A stretch of DNA of 34,890 bases, taken from Candidatus Omnitrophota bacterium. GTDB taxonomy: Bacteria > Omnitrophota > Koll11 > Gygaellales > Profunditerraquicolaceae. The stretch covers positions 1-34,890 of the forward strand of contig JAQULD010000003.1 of assembly GCA_028719045.1 (NCBI GenBank), read 5' to 3'. The translations under genes were made by a program, and so were the position numbers. The first letter of the stretch is position 1; every line of letters begins with the position of its first letter. Positions 1 through 7,633 of the stretch are shown here, piece by piece. The notes beneath the pieces were generated by a model. It made no database searches. It saw only the letters and a list, made by a program, of their open reading frames with translations, and was not told the DNA's origin.

Positions 1-30
1 GTGCTGGAAAACATGGTTATAGAAAAATGA
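1..30 (+). CDS. C-terminal tail of an upstream gene (partial)
   Basis: Frame 1 is open from the first base and ends with TGA at 28-30, giving only the last nine residues (VLENMVIEK). The stop overlaps the start codon of the next gene as ATGA. This is the usual layout of translationally coupled operon partners, and it implies that the TPR/SGNH gene is not the first gene of its transcript. Nothing can be said about function from nine residues. Confidence 0.45.
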   Translation: MLENMVIEK

Positions 31-3000
31 GGCGTTTGACGCGTAAAATAACGGTATTTTTCTTTGGATTGCTCGCCATGCTTATATTATTGGAAACGGG
101 CCTTCGGGGTTTTGGCGCGCTTTATTCCAGAGGCTTGCATGCTGAGAAAAATCTTTCCAAGAAAGAGCGTACCATATTGTGCGTAGGCGATTCGTTTGTG
201 TTCGGAATCGGAGCAAGTTACTCTAAAAGTTTCCCCAGGCAGCTTGAGGACATGATAAACGCCGGGGATAAAAAACAGGCGGTAAGGGTTGTAAACAGGG
301 GAAGCGCCGGACAAAATACGGCGCAGTTGTTAGGTGAATTGCAGCAAAGTATAGATACTTTTAAACCCGATCTTATCGTTGTTTTAACCGGAATCAACAA
401 TTATTGGAATTATATGGGATACCGGGATTATATCCAAGGTAAAAGCTTCTATTCCAGGGTAAATGATTTTTTTTATACTATAAGGGTCTTTAAACTGTGC
501 AAGCTGCTTTATATAAACATAAAAAAGAGGGTCAGGGAGGGTTTTACTGATAATAAGGTCACTTTCAAAAGCTTGCAGGATTGTTTTAGCAGTTATGCCT
601 GGGCGGAAAACGAATGCCCGGGGCTGGAAAATAGCTTTTGCTGGAGCTGCAATAAGCAGGGTAATTATGATGAGGCCGTCAAATGCTTCGCTTCGGATAT
701 CGAGAAGCATCCCCGGGACAGCAATGATTATTGCGGCATGGGATGGGCTTATAAGGGATTAGGTAGGTTTGACGAAGCGCTTAAATCGTTTAGCGAAGGA
801 ATAAAAATCAACCCTTTGGATAGTTCTAATTATACCGGCATGGGCTGGGTATTCCGCGAACAGGGAAAATACGAAGAAGCGCAAAAGTCGTTCGCAGGAG
901 GGATTAAGACTGACCCTAAGGACAGCAATAATTATACCGGTATGGGCTGGGTTTGCCTGGAACAAAGAAAGTACGAAGAGGCGTTTAAATGGTTTAATGA
1001 GGCTATCAAAGCAAACCCTAAAGATGCCAATAATTATTCCGGTATAGGGACTATTTACAAGGAAGTTGGTAAATACCAAGAGGCTGAAAAATGGTTTACG
1101 GAAGGAATGAAAATTGACCCTGAATATCTCAGCAACTACTCAGGAATGGGGTGGGTTTGCCGTGAACGGGGTAATTACGAGGAAGCGATCAAGTGGTTCA
1201 AAGAAGCGTTGGGATTAAACCCTAAGAACGCCGATTGCTATAACGGCATTGGCTGGGTACATGAGGACCAGGGAAAATACGAAGAGGCGTTAACGTGGTT
1301 TAGCGCGGGTATTACGGCGGATAAGAAAAGAGTAAATAATTATTACGGCATAGGGTCTGTTTACAAAGAGCAGGGCAAATACGAAGAAGCTAAAGAATGG
1401 TTGATAAAAGGAATTAAGATGGACCCTAAAGACAGCAGCAGCTATGCCGGAATGGGGTGGGTTTGCCGGGACCAGGGCAAATACGAGGAAGCGGATAAAT
1501 GGTTCAAAGAAGCTGTGAGATTAAACCCTAAAGATAACGATAGCTGTACCGGAATGGGCTGGGTTTGCCGGGACCAGGGAAAATACGAAGAGGCGTTTAA
1601 ATGGTTTAATGAAGCCATTAAAAATAATCCTAAAAAAGCCAATAATTATTTCGGGATAGGGTCTATTTACAAAGAGCAGGGCAAATACGAAGAAGCTAAA
1701 GAATGGTTGATTAAAGGAATTAAGATAGACCCTAAAGATAGCAGCAGCTATGCCGGAATGGGCTGGGTTTTTCGGGAGCAGGGTAATTATGAGGAAGCGA
1801 TCAAGTGGTTCAAAGAAGCGTTGGGATTAAACCCTAAAAACGTCGATTGCTATAATGGAATAGGCTGGGTCTATGAGGATCAAGGCAAATACGAAGACGC
1901 GCTAAAGTGGTTTAGCGCTGGTATTACGGTTGATAAGAAAAGAGTAAATAATTATTACGGCATAGGCGCTATTTATAAAGAGCAAGGCAAATACGAAGAA
2001 GCTAAAGAATGGTTCACTGAAGCCATAAGGTTAGATCCTTTGGAAAAAAGCAATTACAACGGCATGGGCTGGGTTTATAAGAGCGAAGGTAAATATGAAA
2101 AAGCGGTGGAATGGTTTAAGGAAGGTATTAAAGCCGATCAAAAGGACCCTAATAATTATTTCGGGATAGGCCTTATCTGCAAAGAACAGGGGAAATATGA
2201 TGAAGCCGCCAAATGGTTCAGGCAAGGAATAAAGGCCGCGCCTAAAGACAGCGATAATTATACCGGTATGGGGCTTATTTGCAGAGAGCAGGGTAAAAGC
2301 GATGAGGCGATAAGCTGGTTTAATGAAGGCATAAAATTAAATCCAAAAGATAACAGTAATTATAACGGGTTAGGCTGGATTTACGCCGGTAAAAAAGAAT
2401 ACGGCCTGGCGGAAAAGTTATTTTCTCAAGGTTTGGAGACCAATCCCAGAGACAGCCGCAATTACTCGGGCATGGGATTGATCAGCCGCGTGCAACATAA
2501 ATACGTTGAAGCTGTAAATTGGCTTACCGAAGCCATAAGGTTGGCCCCTCGCGACAGTTTAGCTTATAATATCATGGGATGGACTCAAATGGATATGGGA
2601 GACATGAAAGCCGCTATAAAATGGTTTGAGGAAGCGATTACAATTAATCCTCAGGATTCCTACAGTTTTTACGGAAAAGGCTGGGCTTATAAAGAACAGG
2701 GCAGGTTCGAGGAAGCCAAAAAATCTTTTCAGGAAGGAATAAAAATAAATCCTTCATACTCGTTAAATTACAGCGGGATGGGTATGATTTACCAGGACCA
2801 GGGGAATGCGGAAGAAGCGATTAAGTGGTTCTCATTTGCCGCGGACAAGAATCCCGCTGATTTAATCTCGTATGAGAGGATATCGGATAGTTTTAAAATG
2901 TGCGGCAGGAACAAAGAAGCTGTGGAATTCTTCAGTAAAGTCCAAAAAGACAAACCGACGTTTAAGGATTTTATCACCGTATTCGAGAAAGAAAACAAGG

Positions 3001-3323
3001 ACAATAAGGAAATAGACCAATGGATCACTAATGATTTGAGCCAGATTATAAATGTTTGTAAAAAAAATCAGGTAAAAGTGATTATTATGGACTACCCAAG
3101 AAGGAATAAGGAGGTAAATTATTTGATAAAAAGTGTTTCGGAAAAATATAATGCCGATTTTATAGGAAACAGTTTAGTGTTCGACAGCCTCATGTTAAAG
3201 GGGATAAACGTTAATAATTACTTCGCTTCCGATAACGCGCACTGTAATGACCAGGGCTATGCCGTGATCGCCAGGAGTATTTACAACAGGATAATAGATA
3301 GGAAACTGCTCGATATTTACTAA
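27..3323 (+). CDS. SGNH/GDSL hydrolase-like protein interrupted by 23 TPR repeats
   Basis: 1098 residues. A signal anchor spans about residues 8-24. An SGNH block I (CVGDSFVFG, Ser56), block II glycine (NRGSAGQN, near 90-97) and block III (TGINN, 121-125) follow. The C-terminus carries block V (SDNAHCNDQGY, Asp1069/His1072). Between blocks III and V lie 23 TPR units of exactly 34 residues (212-993), so the array is inserted inside the hydrolase fold. SGNH proteins hydrolyse or transfer acyl groups, and AlgJ/AlgX-type members acetylate exported polysaccharides. The adjacent glycosyltransferases suggest a similar surface-glycan role, with the TPRs facing the periplasm as a binding scaffold; this is inference. 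The ATG overlaps the upstream stop (ATGA). All catalytic residues appear present. Substrate is unknown. Confidence 0.85.
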   Translation: MRRLTRKITVFFFGLLAMLILLETGLRGFGALYSRGLHAEKNLSKKERTILCVGDSFVFGIGASYSKSFPRQLEDMINAGDKKQAVRVVNRGSAGQNTAQLLGELQQSIDTFKPDLIVVLTGINNYWNYMGYRDYIQGKSFYSRVNDFFYTIRVFKLCKLLYINIKKRVREGFTDNKVTFKSLQDCFSSYAWAENECPGLENSFCWSCNKQGNYDEAVKCFASDIEKHPRDSNDYCGMGWAYKGLGRFDEALKSFSEGIKINPLDSSNYTGMGWVFREQGKYEEAQKSFAGGIKTDPKDSNNYTGMGWVCLEQRKYEEAFKWFNEAIKANPKDANNYSGIGTIYKEVGKYQEAEKWFTEGMKIDPEYLSNYSGMGWVCRERGNYEEAIKWFKEALGLNPKNADCYNGIGWVHEDQGKYEEALTWFSAGITADKKRVNNYYGIGSVYKEQGKYEEAKEWLIKGIKMDPKDSSSYAGMGWVCRDQGKYEEADKWFKEAVRLNPKDNDSCTGMGWVCRDQGKYEEAFKWFNEAIKNNPKKANNYFGIGSIYKEQGKYEEAKEWLIKGIKIDPKDSSSYAGMGWVFREQGNYEEAIKWFKEALGLNPKNVDCYNGIGWVYEDQGKYEDALKWFSAGITVDKKRVNNYYGIGAIYKEQGKYEEAKEWFTEAIRLDPLEKSNYNGMGWVYKSEGKYEKAVEWFKEGIKADQKDPNNYFGIGLICKEQGKYDEAAKWFRQGIKAAPKDSDNYTGMGLICREQGKSDEAISWFNEGIKLNPKDNSNYNGLGWIYAGKKEYGLAEKLFSQGLETNPRDSRNYSGMGLISRVQHKYVEAVNWLTEAIRLAPRDSLAYNIMGWTQMDMGDMKAAIKWFEEAITINPQDSYSFYGKGWAYKEQGRFEEAKKSFQEGIKINPSYSLNYSGMGMIYQDQGNAEEAIKWFSFAADKNPADLISYERISDSFKMCGRNKEAVEFFSKVQKDKPTFKDFITVFEKENKDNKEIDQWITNDLSQIINVCKKNQVKVIIMDYPRRNKEVNYLIKSVSEKYNADFIGNSLVFDSLMLKGINVNNYFASDNAHCNDQGYAVIARSIYNRIIDRKLLDIY
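660..3005 (+). repeat. 23 tandem 102-bp TPR-coding units with higher-order duplication
   Basis: Unit 1 begins at 660 (GNYDEAV) and unit 23 at 2904 (GRNKEAV). The distance is exactly 22 x 102 bp, so no indel has disturbed the register. A typical unit reads GKYEEAxKWFxEGIK then PKDSxNYxGMGW. At DNA level, units 6-8 (from about 1173) are near copies of units 12-14 (from about 1785), an offset of 612 bp or six units. Unit 8 and unit 11 are near copies 306 bp (three units) apart. These blocks point to growth by duplication of multi-unit segments. Confidence 0.93.
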
Positions 3324-3324
3324 G

Positions 3325-4224
3325 ATGGATAAACCGCTGCTTTCCATAGTCGTAATAACTTATAACAGTGAAAAGTACATCAGGCCTTGCCTGGATTCTG
3401 TTTTTTCCCAGGATTTCAGGGATTTCGAGTTGATAGTGGTGGACAACGGTTCTAGAGATAAGACCCTTGAACTGGTGAGGCAGCACTATCCTTGCGCAGG
3501 CTTAGTGGAAAATAATTTTAACTTGGGAGCGGCAAAAGCCAGGAACCAGGGGCTCAAGTTATCGAAAGCCGAATGGGTGCTTTGCCTGGATTGCGATATA
3601 TGTCTTGGGGAGGGTTTCTTGCGTGAGCTTGCGAATAAGACAGGGCAGGCGCCTTCTTTTATAGGCGCTATCCAGGCCAAGATCTTAAAATCCGGCCAGA
3701 ATACCATATATTCCGCCGGGATATTCCTTTCTCATGCAAGGAGGTTCCATGATATCGGCAGGGGCAGGAAGAATTCGGCGGAATTCGATAAACCGGGATT
3801 AATATTCGGGGGGTGTTCCGCAGCGAGCTGCTACCGCAGGAAAATGCTTTCTGATATAGAAGATGAGAGCGGATGTTTCGACGAAAGTTTTTTCTTTCTT
3901 GTAGAAGACGTCGACCTGTCCTGGCGGGCGCAGAAAAAGGGCTGGAAAACGTCCTACGCGCCTTCATTGTCCTGTTATCACCATGGTAACAGCAGCGGAT
4001 TCAATAAAGGCGAGCGGCAATACTTTTGTTTCAGGAACCGCCTCAAGATGATCTTAAAAAACGAAAGCGTTTTTGGAAAGATTGCGTTAGTCCCCGTTTT
4101 TTTGTTTTACGACTTGCCCAGGTTTTCTATCCTGTTATTGCGCAATCCTAAGGACATACCGAGAATAGCCCACCAGAGTAAAGATACTTCCGGAAGAAAA
4201 AAAGAAAAATCTACGGCATTGTGA
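3325..4224 (+). CDS. Family 2 glycosyltransferase (rhamnosyltransferase WbbL-like)
   Basis: 299 residues, GT-A fold. The N-terminal nucleotide-binding strand is LLSIVVITYN with VVDNGSRD at 38-45. The metal-binding DxD is D89-C90-D91 (LCLDCD), and the catalytic-loop motif is VEDVDLSWRAQKKGW (E194/D195/D197). Such enzymes add a sugar from an NDP-sugar onto a lipid- or glycan-linked acceptor at the cytoplasmic face of the membrane. The start lies one base after the stop of the SGNH/TPR gene, so the two are co-transcribed. The 3' end overlaps the convergent O-antigen-ligase gene by 118 bp. Sugar specificity cannot be read from sequence. Confidence 0.88.
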   Translation: MDKPLLSIVVITYNSEKYIRPCLDSVFSQDFRDFELIVVDNGSRDKTLELVRQHYPCAGLVENNFNLGAAKARNQGLKLSKAEWVLCLDCDICLGEGFLRELANKTGQAPSFIGAIQAKILKSGQNTIYSAGIFLSHARRFHDIGRGRKNSAEFDKPGLIFGGCSAASCYRRKMLSDIEDESGCFDESFFFLVEDVDLSWRAQKKGWKTSYAPSLSCYHHGNSSGFNKGERQYFCFRNRLKMILKNESVFGKIALVPVFLFYDLPRFSILLLRNPKDIPRIAHQSKDTSGRKKEKSTAL

Positions 4225-5243
4225 ATAAGAAAGACCGTGGTTGAGGCAACTAATCCGCAGGTAAACAGGTCGTCGCGGCATTTTCCTATGCCTTGTTTAA
4301 GGCAGACGAACACCAGCCAGAGAAAAGGCAAGAGGGCTAATGTCCCTGATTCAGCCCAGAGCTGTAAGTAAGAATTGTGGGCGTAGCGTGAATTGGCGAG
4401 ATTGAAATTACCCGGCCCTATTCCTGTAATAGGGTTAGATTTAATTATATTCCAGGCTTCCTTCCAGTAATTTAACCTGGCTATAGTGGAAAATTGGGGT
4501 TGTATATGCTGTTTTACGCCATCTGAGCGAATGATGAAGATTACGCAAATGGCCGCGGCTAACAGCGAGAGCAAAAATATCCTTTTCGCGTTAAGTTTGT
4601 TCCGTAATTTAAAATAGACGACCAGCCCCATAAAGAGGCTAGCCAGCGCGCCCAAAGACCGCGTCAATAAAAGCGCGGTAAAAAGCGGGATGGCCATCCA
4701 GCTTTTACGCTTTTCCACCAGGCTAAGAGGAATTATCATAGCTAAATAACCGCCTAAGATATTAGGAGTAATAAACGGGAAGAATACCCTTTTCCTCGAT
4801 ACATAATCCACGATGAAAGGGTCGGTTATATTTTTCCTTGCCAGGTAATCCAAAATGTGCCTGAAACCGAAAAAATACTGGTAAATGGCCAACAGGCTTA
4901 TGATAACCGCGGCGATTGAGATAGAATTGACCGCGGTTTTTCTCTCCCGTCCGCTGAAAGAATTAGCGATCGAAAACAAGAGCAGGGCTATCGCGTAATT
5001 GTAAAGTTCCGTTAAACTGGCGCCCCTGTCTTTTGAGAAAATCCAGGATAAAATCAGGGCTAAACAAAATAAGATAAATGGTGATTTTACGCTTTTTATC
5101 GTATTTTGCTTCAGGCGCCCCAGGATTATCCATCCGGCGCAAGATGCCAATAGCGATAAGGAATAAAGGCTATTCAGGTACGGGAAAGCAAGAGACGAAA
5201 TGAAAGGGCGCAGGAAGATTAGGATTAGCAGGATTATTAACAT
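4107..5243 (-). CDS. O-antigen ligase/polymerase-like membrane protein (Wzy_C family)
   Basis: 378 residues, with roughly ten hydrophobic segments. The diagnostic periplasmic loop has RLNYWKEAW (about 256-264), the GIGPGNF motif (274-280) and YAHNSYLQLWAESG (287-300), which is the signature of WaaL/Wzy-type enzymes. These transfer or polymerise lipid-linked glycan in the periplasm. It is the only gene on the minus strand. It converges on one glycosyltransferase (118-bp tail-to-tail overlap) and starts 22 bp from the other. No Shine-Dalgarno sequence precedes the ATG. A minus-strand TAGAAT lies nine bases upstream of it, so the message may be nearly leaderless. Ligase versus polymerase cannot be decided here. 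Confidence 0.85.
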   Translation of the reverse strand: MLIILLILIFLRPFISSLAFPYLNSLYSLSLLASCAGWIILGRLKQNTIKSVKSPFILFCLALILSWIFSKDRGASLTELYNYAIALLLFSIANSFSGRERKTAVNSISIAAVIISLLAIYQYFFGFRHILDYLARKNITDPFIVDYVSRKRVFFPFITPNILGGYLAMIIPLSLVEKRKSWMAIPLFTALLLTRSLGALASLFMGLVVYFKLRNKLNAKRIFLLSLLAAAICVIFIIRSDGVKQHIQPQFSTIARLNYWKEAWNIIKSNPITGIGPGNFNLANSRYAHNSYLQLWAESGTLALLPFLWLVFVCLKQGIGKCRDDLFTCGLVASTTVFLIHNAVDFSFFLPEVSLLWWAILGMSLGLRNNRIENLGKS

Positions 5244-5245
5244 TA

Positions 5246-5254
5246 TGTTATAAT
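5246..5254 (+). promoter_or_regulatory. Extended -10 promoter (TGTTATAAT)
   Basis: A consensus TGnTATAAT lies in the 22-bp divergent gap. TATAAT ends at 5254 and the ATG of the glycosyltransferase is at 5266, so transcription would start about five bases before or at the start codon. No convincing -35 is visible, which extended -10 promoters do not need. No ribosome binding site fits between the predicted start of transcription and the ATG. Confidence 0.55.
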
Positions 5255-5265
5255 TCTATTTAAAT

Positions 5266-6222
5266 ATGAGGGACATGTCAAATAGATTAATAAGTATTAT
5301 AATTGCTACCGCCGGAAAGGGCGGTTATTTAATATCCTGCCTTGAGTCTTTAAATCTCCAGAGCCATAAAACACTGGAAACGATCGTAATCGATAATTCT
5401 TCCGATCCTGAATTGCGAGCGAAACTTTGCCGCGTTTATCCGCAAATAACTGTTTACCGCCCGAAAGATAAGCTCGATTTCTGCCGTTCGATGAACCTGG
5501 GGATAGCTTCAAGCAGCGGAGAGTTTGTACTTTGCCTTAATGATGATGTAACGCTTGACAGCAATTTCATTGAATCAGCCTTGAAAGGGTTCCAGGCGGC
5601 CTCAAACATCGGAATGGTAAGCGGAAAAATTTTACGGCCGGACGGTAAAACCATTGACAGCACAGGCCTTTTTGTAAGCCGTTTCAGGACCGCCGGAGAG
5701 CGGGGATATAACCGCAGGGATAAAGGCCAATTTGACGAAGCGGGATATGTTTTCGGCGCGAGCGGAGCTTGCGCTTTTTACCGGAAGGAAATGCTGGGAG
5801 AGGTAAAGGCGGCAGGCGGATATTTTGATGAAGATTACGGGTTCTTTTATGAGGACCTGGATATCGCCTGGCGCGCGCAAAGGCTCGGCTGGAAAGGCTA
5901 TTATGTGCCTCAAGCGCTGGCTTATCACGCAAGGGGCGCCACCGCCAGGTCAAATGCTCCGGGGCTATCCAGGTTTTCCCGCAGTTACCTTAATGATGAA
6001 CTTCATTTCGATTTGATCAAAAACAGGTATCTTACGGTCATTAAAAACGAAAAGTTACTTGATTTACTGTCACATCTCCCGTTTTTGGTCTTTTACGACC
6101 TGCTTTCTTTCGGTTATCTTTTAATTTTCAGGCCGAAATTATTCGTTTATTTCTTTACTAAACCGGTCCCGGTGCTTACCGCGGTCAGAAAGAGGTTTAA
6201 TTCCTGCGGTATCCGAAAATAA
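5266..6222 (+). CDS. Family 2 glycosyltransferase
   Basis: 318 residues, same architecture as the glycosyltransferase at 3325. The N-terminal strand is LISIIIATAGKGG, the DxD-equivalent is N92-D93-D94 (CLNDDV), and the catalytic loop is YEDLDIAWRAQRLGW (E196/D197/D199). A hydrophobic patch near residues 265-300 may associate with the membrane. It is likely to extend a surface glycan together with the neighbouring transferase and ligase-like protein. The ATG at 5266 sits just behind an extended -10 box; ATG 5275 (residue 4) is an alternative with GAGGG too close in front. It differs enough from the first transferase to be a separate specificity rather than a recent duplicate. Confidence 0.87.
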   Translation: MRDMSNRLISIIIATAGKGGYLISCLESLNLQSHKTLETIVIDNSSDPELRAKLCRVYPQITVYRPKDKLDFCRSMNLGIASSSGEFVLCLNDDVTLDSNFIESALKGFQAASNIGMVSGKILRPDGKTIDSTGLFVSRFRTAGERGYNRRDKGQFDEAGYVFGASGACAFYRKEMLGEVKAAGGYFDEDYGFFYEDLDIAWRAQRLGWKGYYVPQALAYHARGATARSNAPGLSRFSRSYLNDELHFDLIKNRYLTVIKNEKLLDLLSHLPFLVFYDLLSFGYLLIFRPKLFVYFFTKPVPVLTAVRKRFNSCGIRK

Positions 6223-6241
6223 ATGTAATTCTTTCTTTTAG

Positions 6242-6250
6242 TGCTATAAT
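6242..6250 (+). promoter_or_regulatory. Extended -10 promoter (TGCTATAAT) of the sigma-factor gene
   Basis: A consensus TGnTATAAT ends seven bases before the ATG at 6258, which places the expected transcription start on or next to the start codon. The gap between the preceding stop (6222) and the ATG is only 35 bp and shows no Shine-Dalgarno sequence. The motif looks like a housekeeping promoter and differs from the bipartite motif found before the downstream genes. Confidence 0.6.
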
Positions 6251-6257
6251 ATAGCTG

Positions 6258-6869
6258 ATGGATGACTTCGAATTCATACGGAAGTGCTGCAGCGGAAACA
6301 GGCAGTCCTGGGAAGAATTCGTAGACAAATACTCCCGCCTAATCTATAACTATATTTACGCGGTTTTGAGGTCCAGTGGCGTAGATACCCGGCAAGATAC
6401 TATCAAAGACATATTCCAGGAAATTTACCTTATCCTGGCCAAAGATAATTACAAAAAACTAAGGGCTTTCAAAGCGAAGAACGGTTGCAGCCTCGCCAGC
6501 TGGTTACGGTTGGTTGTGGTAAATTTTACCATCGATCACCTGCGTAAACAGAAGCAGGAAATATTCCTTGATCAGCAAAATGATGAGGAACTAAGCCTGA
6601 AAGACATCCTGGCCGATAAATCTGAGCCGGTATTGCACCGGCTTATCGCGGAAGAAAATTCCGCTGACCTCGCGGACTGTTTCAGGAAGCTGCAGAATGA
6701 TGACAGGTATTTCCTGGAACTGCATATCAACCAGGCGCTCCCTCTGGAAGAATTAAAAGTCCATCTGAAGGTTTCCCGCGGAGCGGTGGATATGCGTAAG
6801 TCCAGGATAATCGCCAAGCTTAAAGAGTGCTTTAAGAGAAAAGGCTACGAACTGCCGGTTGAAGAATAA
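6258..6869 (+). CDS. ECF-type RNA polymerase sigma factor
   Basis: 203 residues. Region 2 spans about 5-95: DIFQEIYLILAKDNY and SWLRLVVVNFTIDHLRKQK match the 2.2-2.4 helices that bind core RNA polymerase and the -10 DNA. Region 4 spans about 140-190: LPLEELKVHLKVSRGAVDM is the helix-turn-helix for the -35. There is no region 1 or 3, as expected for group 4 (ECF) factors. It is followed 57 bp later by a zinc-finger anti-sigma candidate and then a CHAT protease. A matching bipartite promoter motif stands before the anti-sigma gene, while this gene has an extended -10 box of its own, suggesting constitutive synthesis held in check post-translationally. The ECF subgroup is not assignable by eye. 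Confidence 0.9.
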   Translation: MDDFEFIRKCCSGNRQSWEEFVDKYSRLIYNYIYAVLRSSGVDTRQDTIKDIFQEIYLILAKDNYKKLRAFKAKNGCSLASWLRLVVVNFTIDHLRKQKQEIFLDQQNDEELSLKDILADKSEPVLHRLIAEENSADLADCFRKLQNDDRYFLELHINQALPLEELKVHLKVSRGAVDMRKSRIIAKLKECFKRKGYELPVEE

Positions 6870-6877
6870 AGATTTTT

Positions 6878-6906
6878 GTTAGATTTAGCGTGCTGTTACG
6901 TCTATT
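6878..6906 (+). promoter_or_regulatory. Putative ECF-sigma promoter (GTTAGATT - 12 nt - ACGTCTATT)
   Basis: The -35-like element GTTAGATT is at 6878-6885 and the -10-like ACGTCTATT at 6898-6906. ECF promoters often carry CGTC or TCTA in the -10 and a 16-17 nt spacer. Taking TGTTAG as -35 and CGTCTA as -10 gives 16 nt. The same two elements with identical 20-nt offset recur at 11686-11714. The expected start near 6911 is followed at once by the Shine-Dalgarno GGGAGAGG (6912-6919) and ATG 6927. No other matching pair was found by eye. Confidence 0.62.
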
Positions 6907-6926
6907 AAAGCGGGAGAGGTCTGGTT

Positions 6927-7622
6927 ATGCCGGATGAACTTATCAGGTATTTTTACAGGAAGTGGAAGCTCGGGATGCGGGGTAAAGCGCAGCTTCATCC
7001 CGATGAGGAAACTTTTGCCTCTTTTTTAGATGACAAACTGCCTTTGGCGGCCGCCAGGCAGTTCAAGAAACATATTACTGAATGCTTCCGTTGCGCGGAA
7101 GTCCTGGCAGCACGTTTAAAAGTTAAGGATTACACAGAGGCGGAGGTTGCTTCTGAACTCATTCTTAATGCCAAGGAGATGTGGAAAGAAGGTGCGGAAT
7201 CCGGTGTTTTGGAAATATTCCTGAAGCTTAAAGATAAGGTTTTTGAGATAGTAAACGTTTCCGGAGAGGTCCTGGTAGGCCAGGAGCTTGTTCCCGCCGC
7301 GGTTTTACGCAGCCGCAACATAAAAGATTTCAAGGATGAAGTCACGGTTTTTAAAGATTTCGGGGACGTAAGGATAGAGGCTAAAATAGAGAGCAAGTCC
7401 GGGGAATATTTTAGCCTGTCGGTAATAGTCAAAGAAAAAAATACACATGAACTGCTGAAAGATTTAAGAATAACCCTTATAAAAGAAGATATCGAGCTGG
7501 AATCCTGCCTTAACGATTCCGGCGGCGTATGCTTCGAACATGTCCTGTTCGGTAAATACACTGTTGAGATATCCAACAAAAGCGAGAAACTTGCCTCAAT
7601 TAAACTGGAAATAAATAAATAA
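6927..7622 (+). CDS. Putative zinc-finger anti-sigma factor with C-terminal beta domain
   Basis: 231 residues, soluble by appearance. The N-terminus carries a zf-HC2-like zinc-binding anti-sigma signature: His24 plus H49-x3-C53-x2-C56 (KKHITECFRCAE). In such ZAS domains this segment clamps the cognate sigma factor. The middle (about 85-125) is hydrophobic but lacks a clear membrane helix. The C-terminal part (about 120-231) looks all-beta and ends like a carboxypeptidase-regulatory or transthyretin-like fold (GGVCFEHVLFGKYTVEI). Its place directly after the sigma gene supports the anti-sigma role. Its place 11 bp before a CHAT protease makes it the natural candidate substrate. Both assignments are inference. 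It is read from the putative ECF promoter, giving possible feedback. Confidence 0.68.
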   Translation: MPDELIRYFYRKWKLGMRGKAQLHPDEETFASFLDDKLPLAAARQFKKHITECFRCAEVLAARLKVKDYTEAEVASELILNAKEMWKEGAESGVLEIFLKLKDKVFEIVNVSGEVLVGQELVPAAVLRSRNIKDFKDEVTVFKDFGDVRIEAKIESKSGEYFSLSVIVKEKNTHELLKDLRITLIKEDIELESCLNDSGGVCFEHVLFGKYTVEISNKSEKLASIKLEINK

Positions 7623-7633
7623 CCTTAAGGCTT

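Noticed and set aside
660..3005. Regular 102-bp repetition considered as a CRISPR or satellite array
   Set aside because: The repeats are in one open frame, each encodes a 34-residue TPR, and there are no unique spacers between constant repeats.
4613..4645. Third candidate ECF motif on the minus strand (TCGTCTATT with GCTAGCCT upstream)
   Set aside because: The -35-like part matches poorly, the offset is not 20 nt, and it lies inside the coding region of the O-antigen ligase-like gene.
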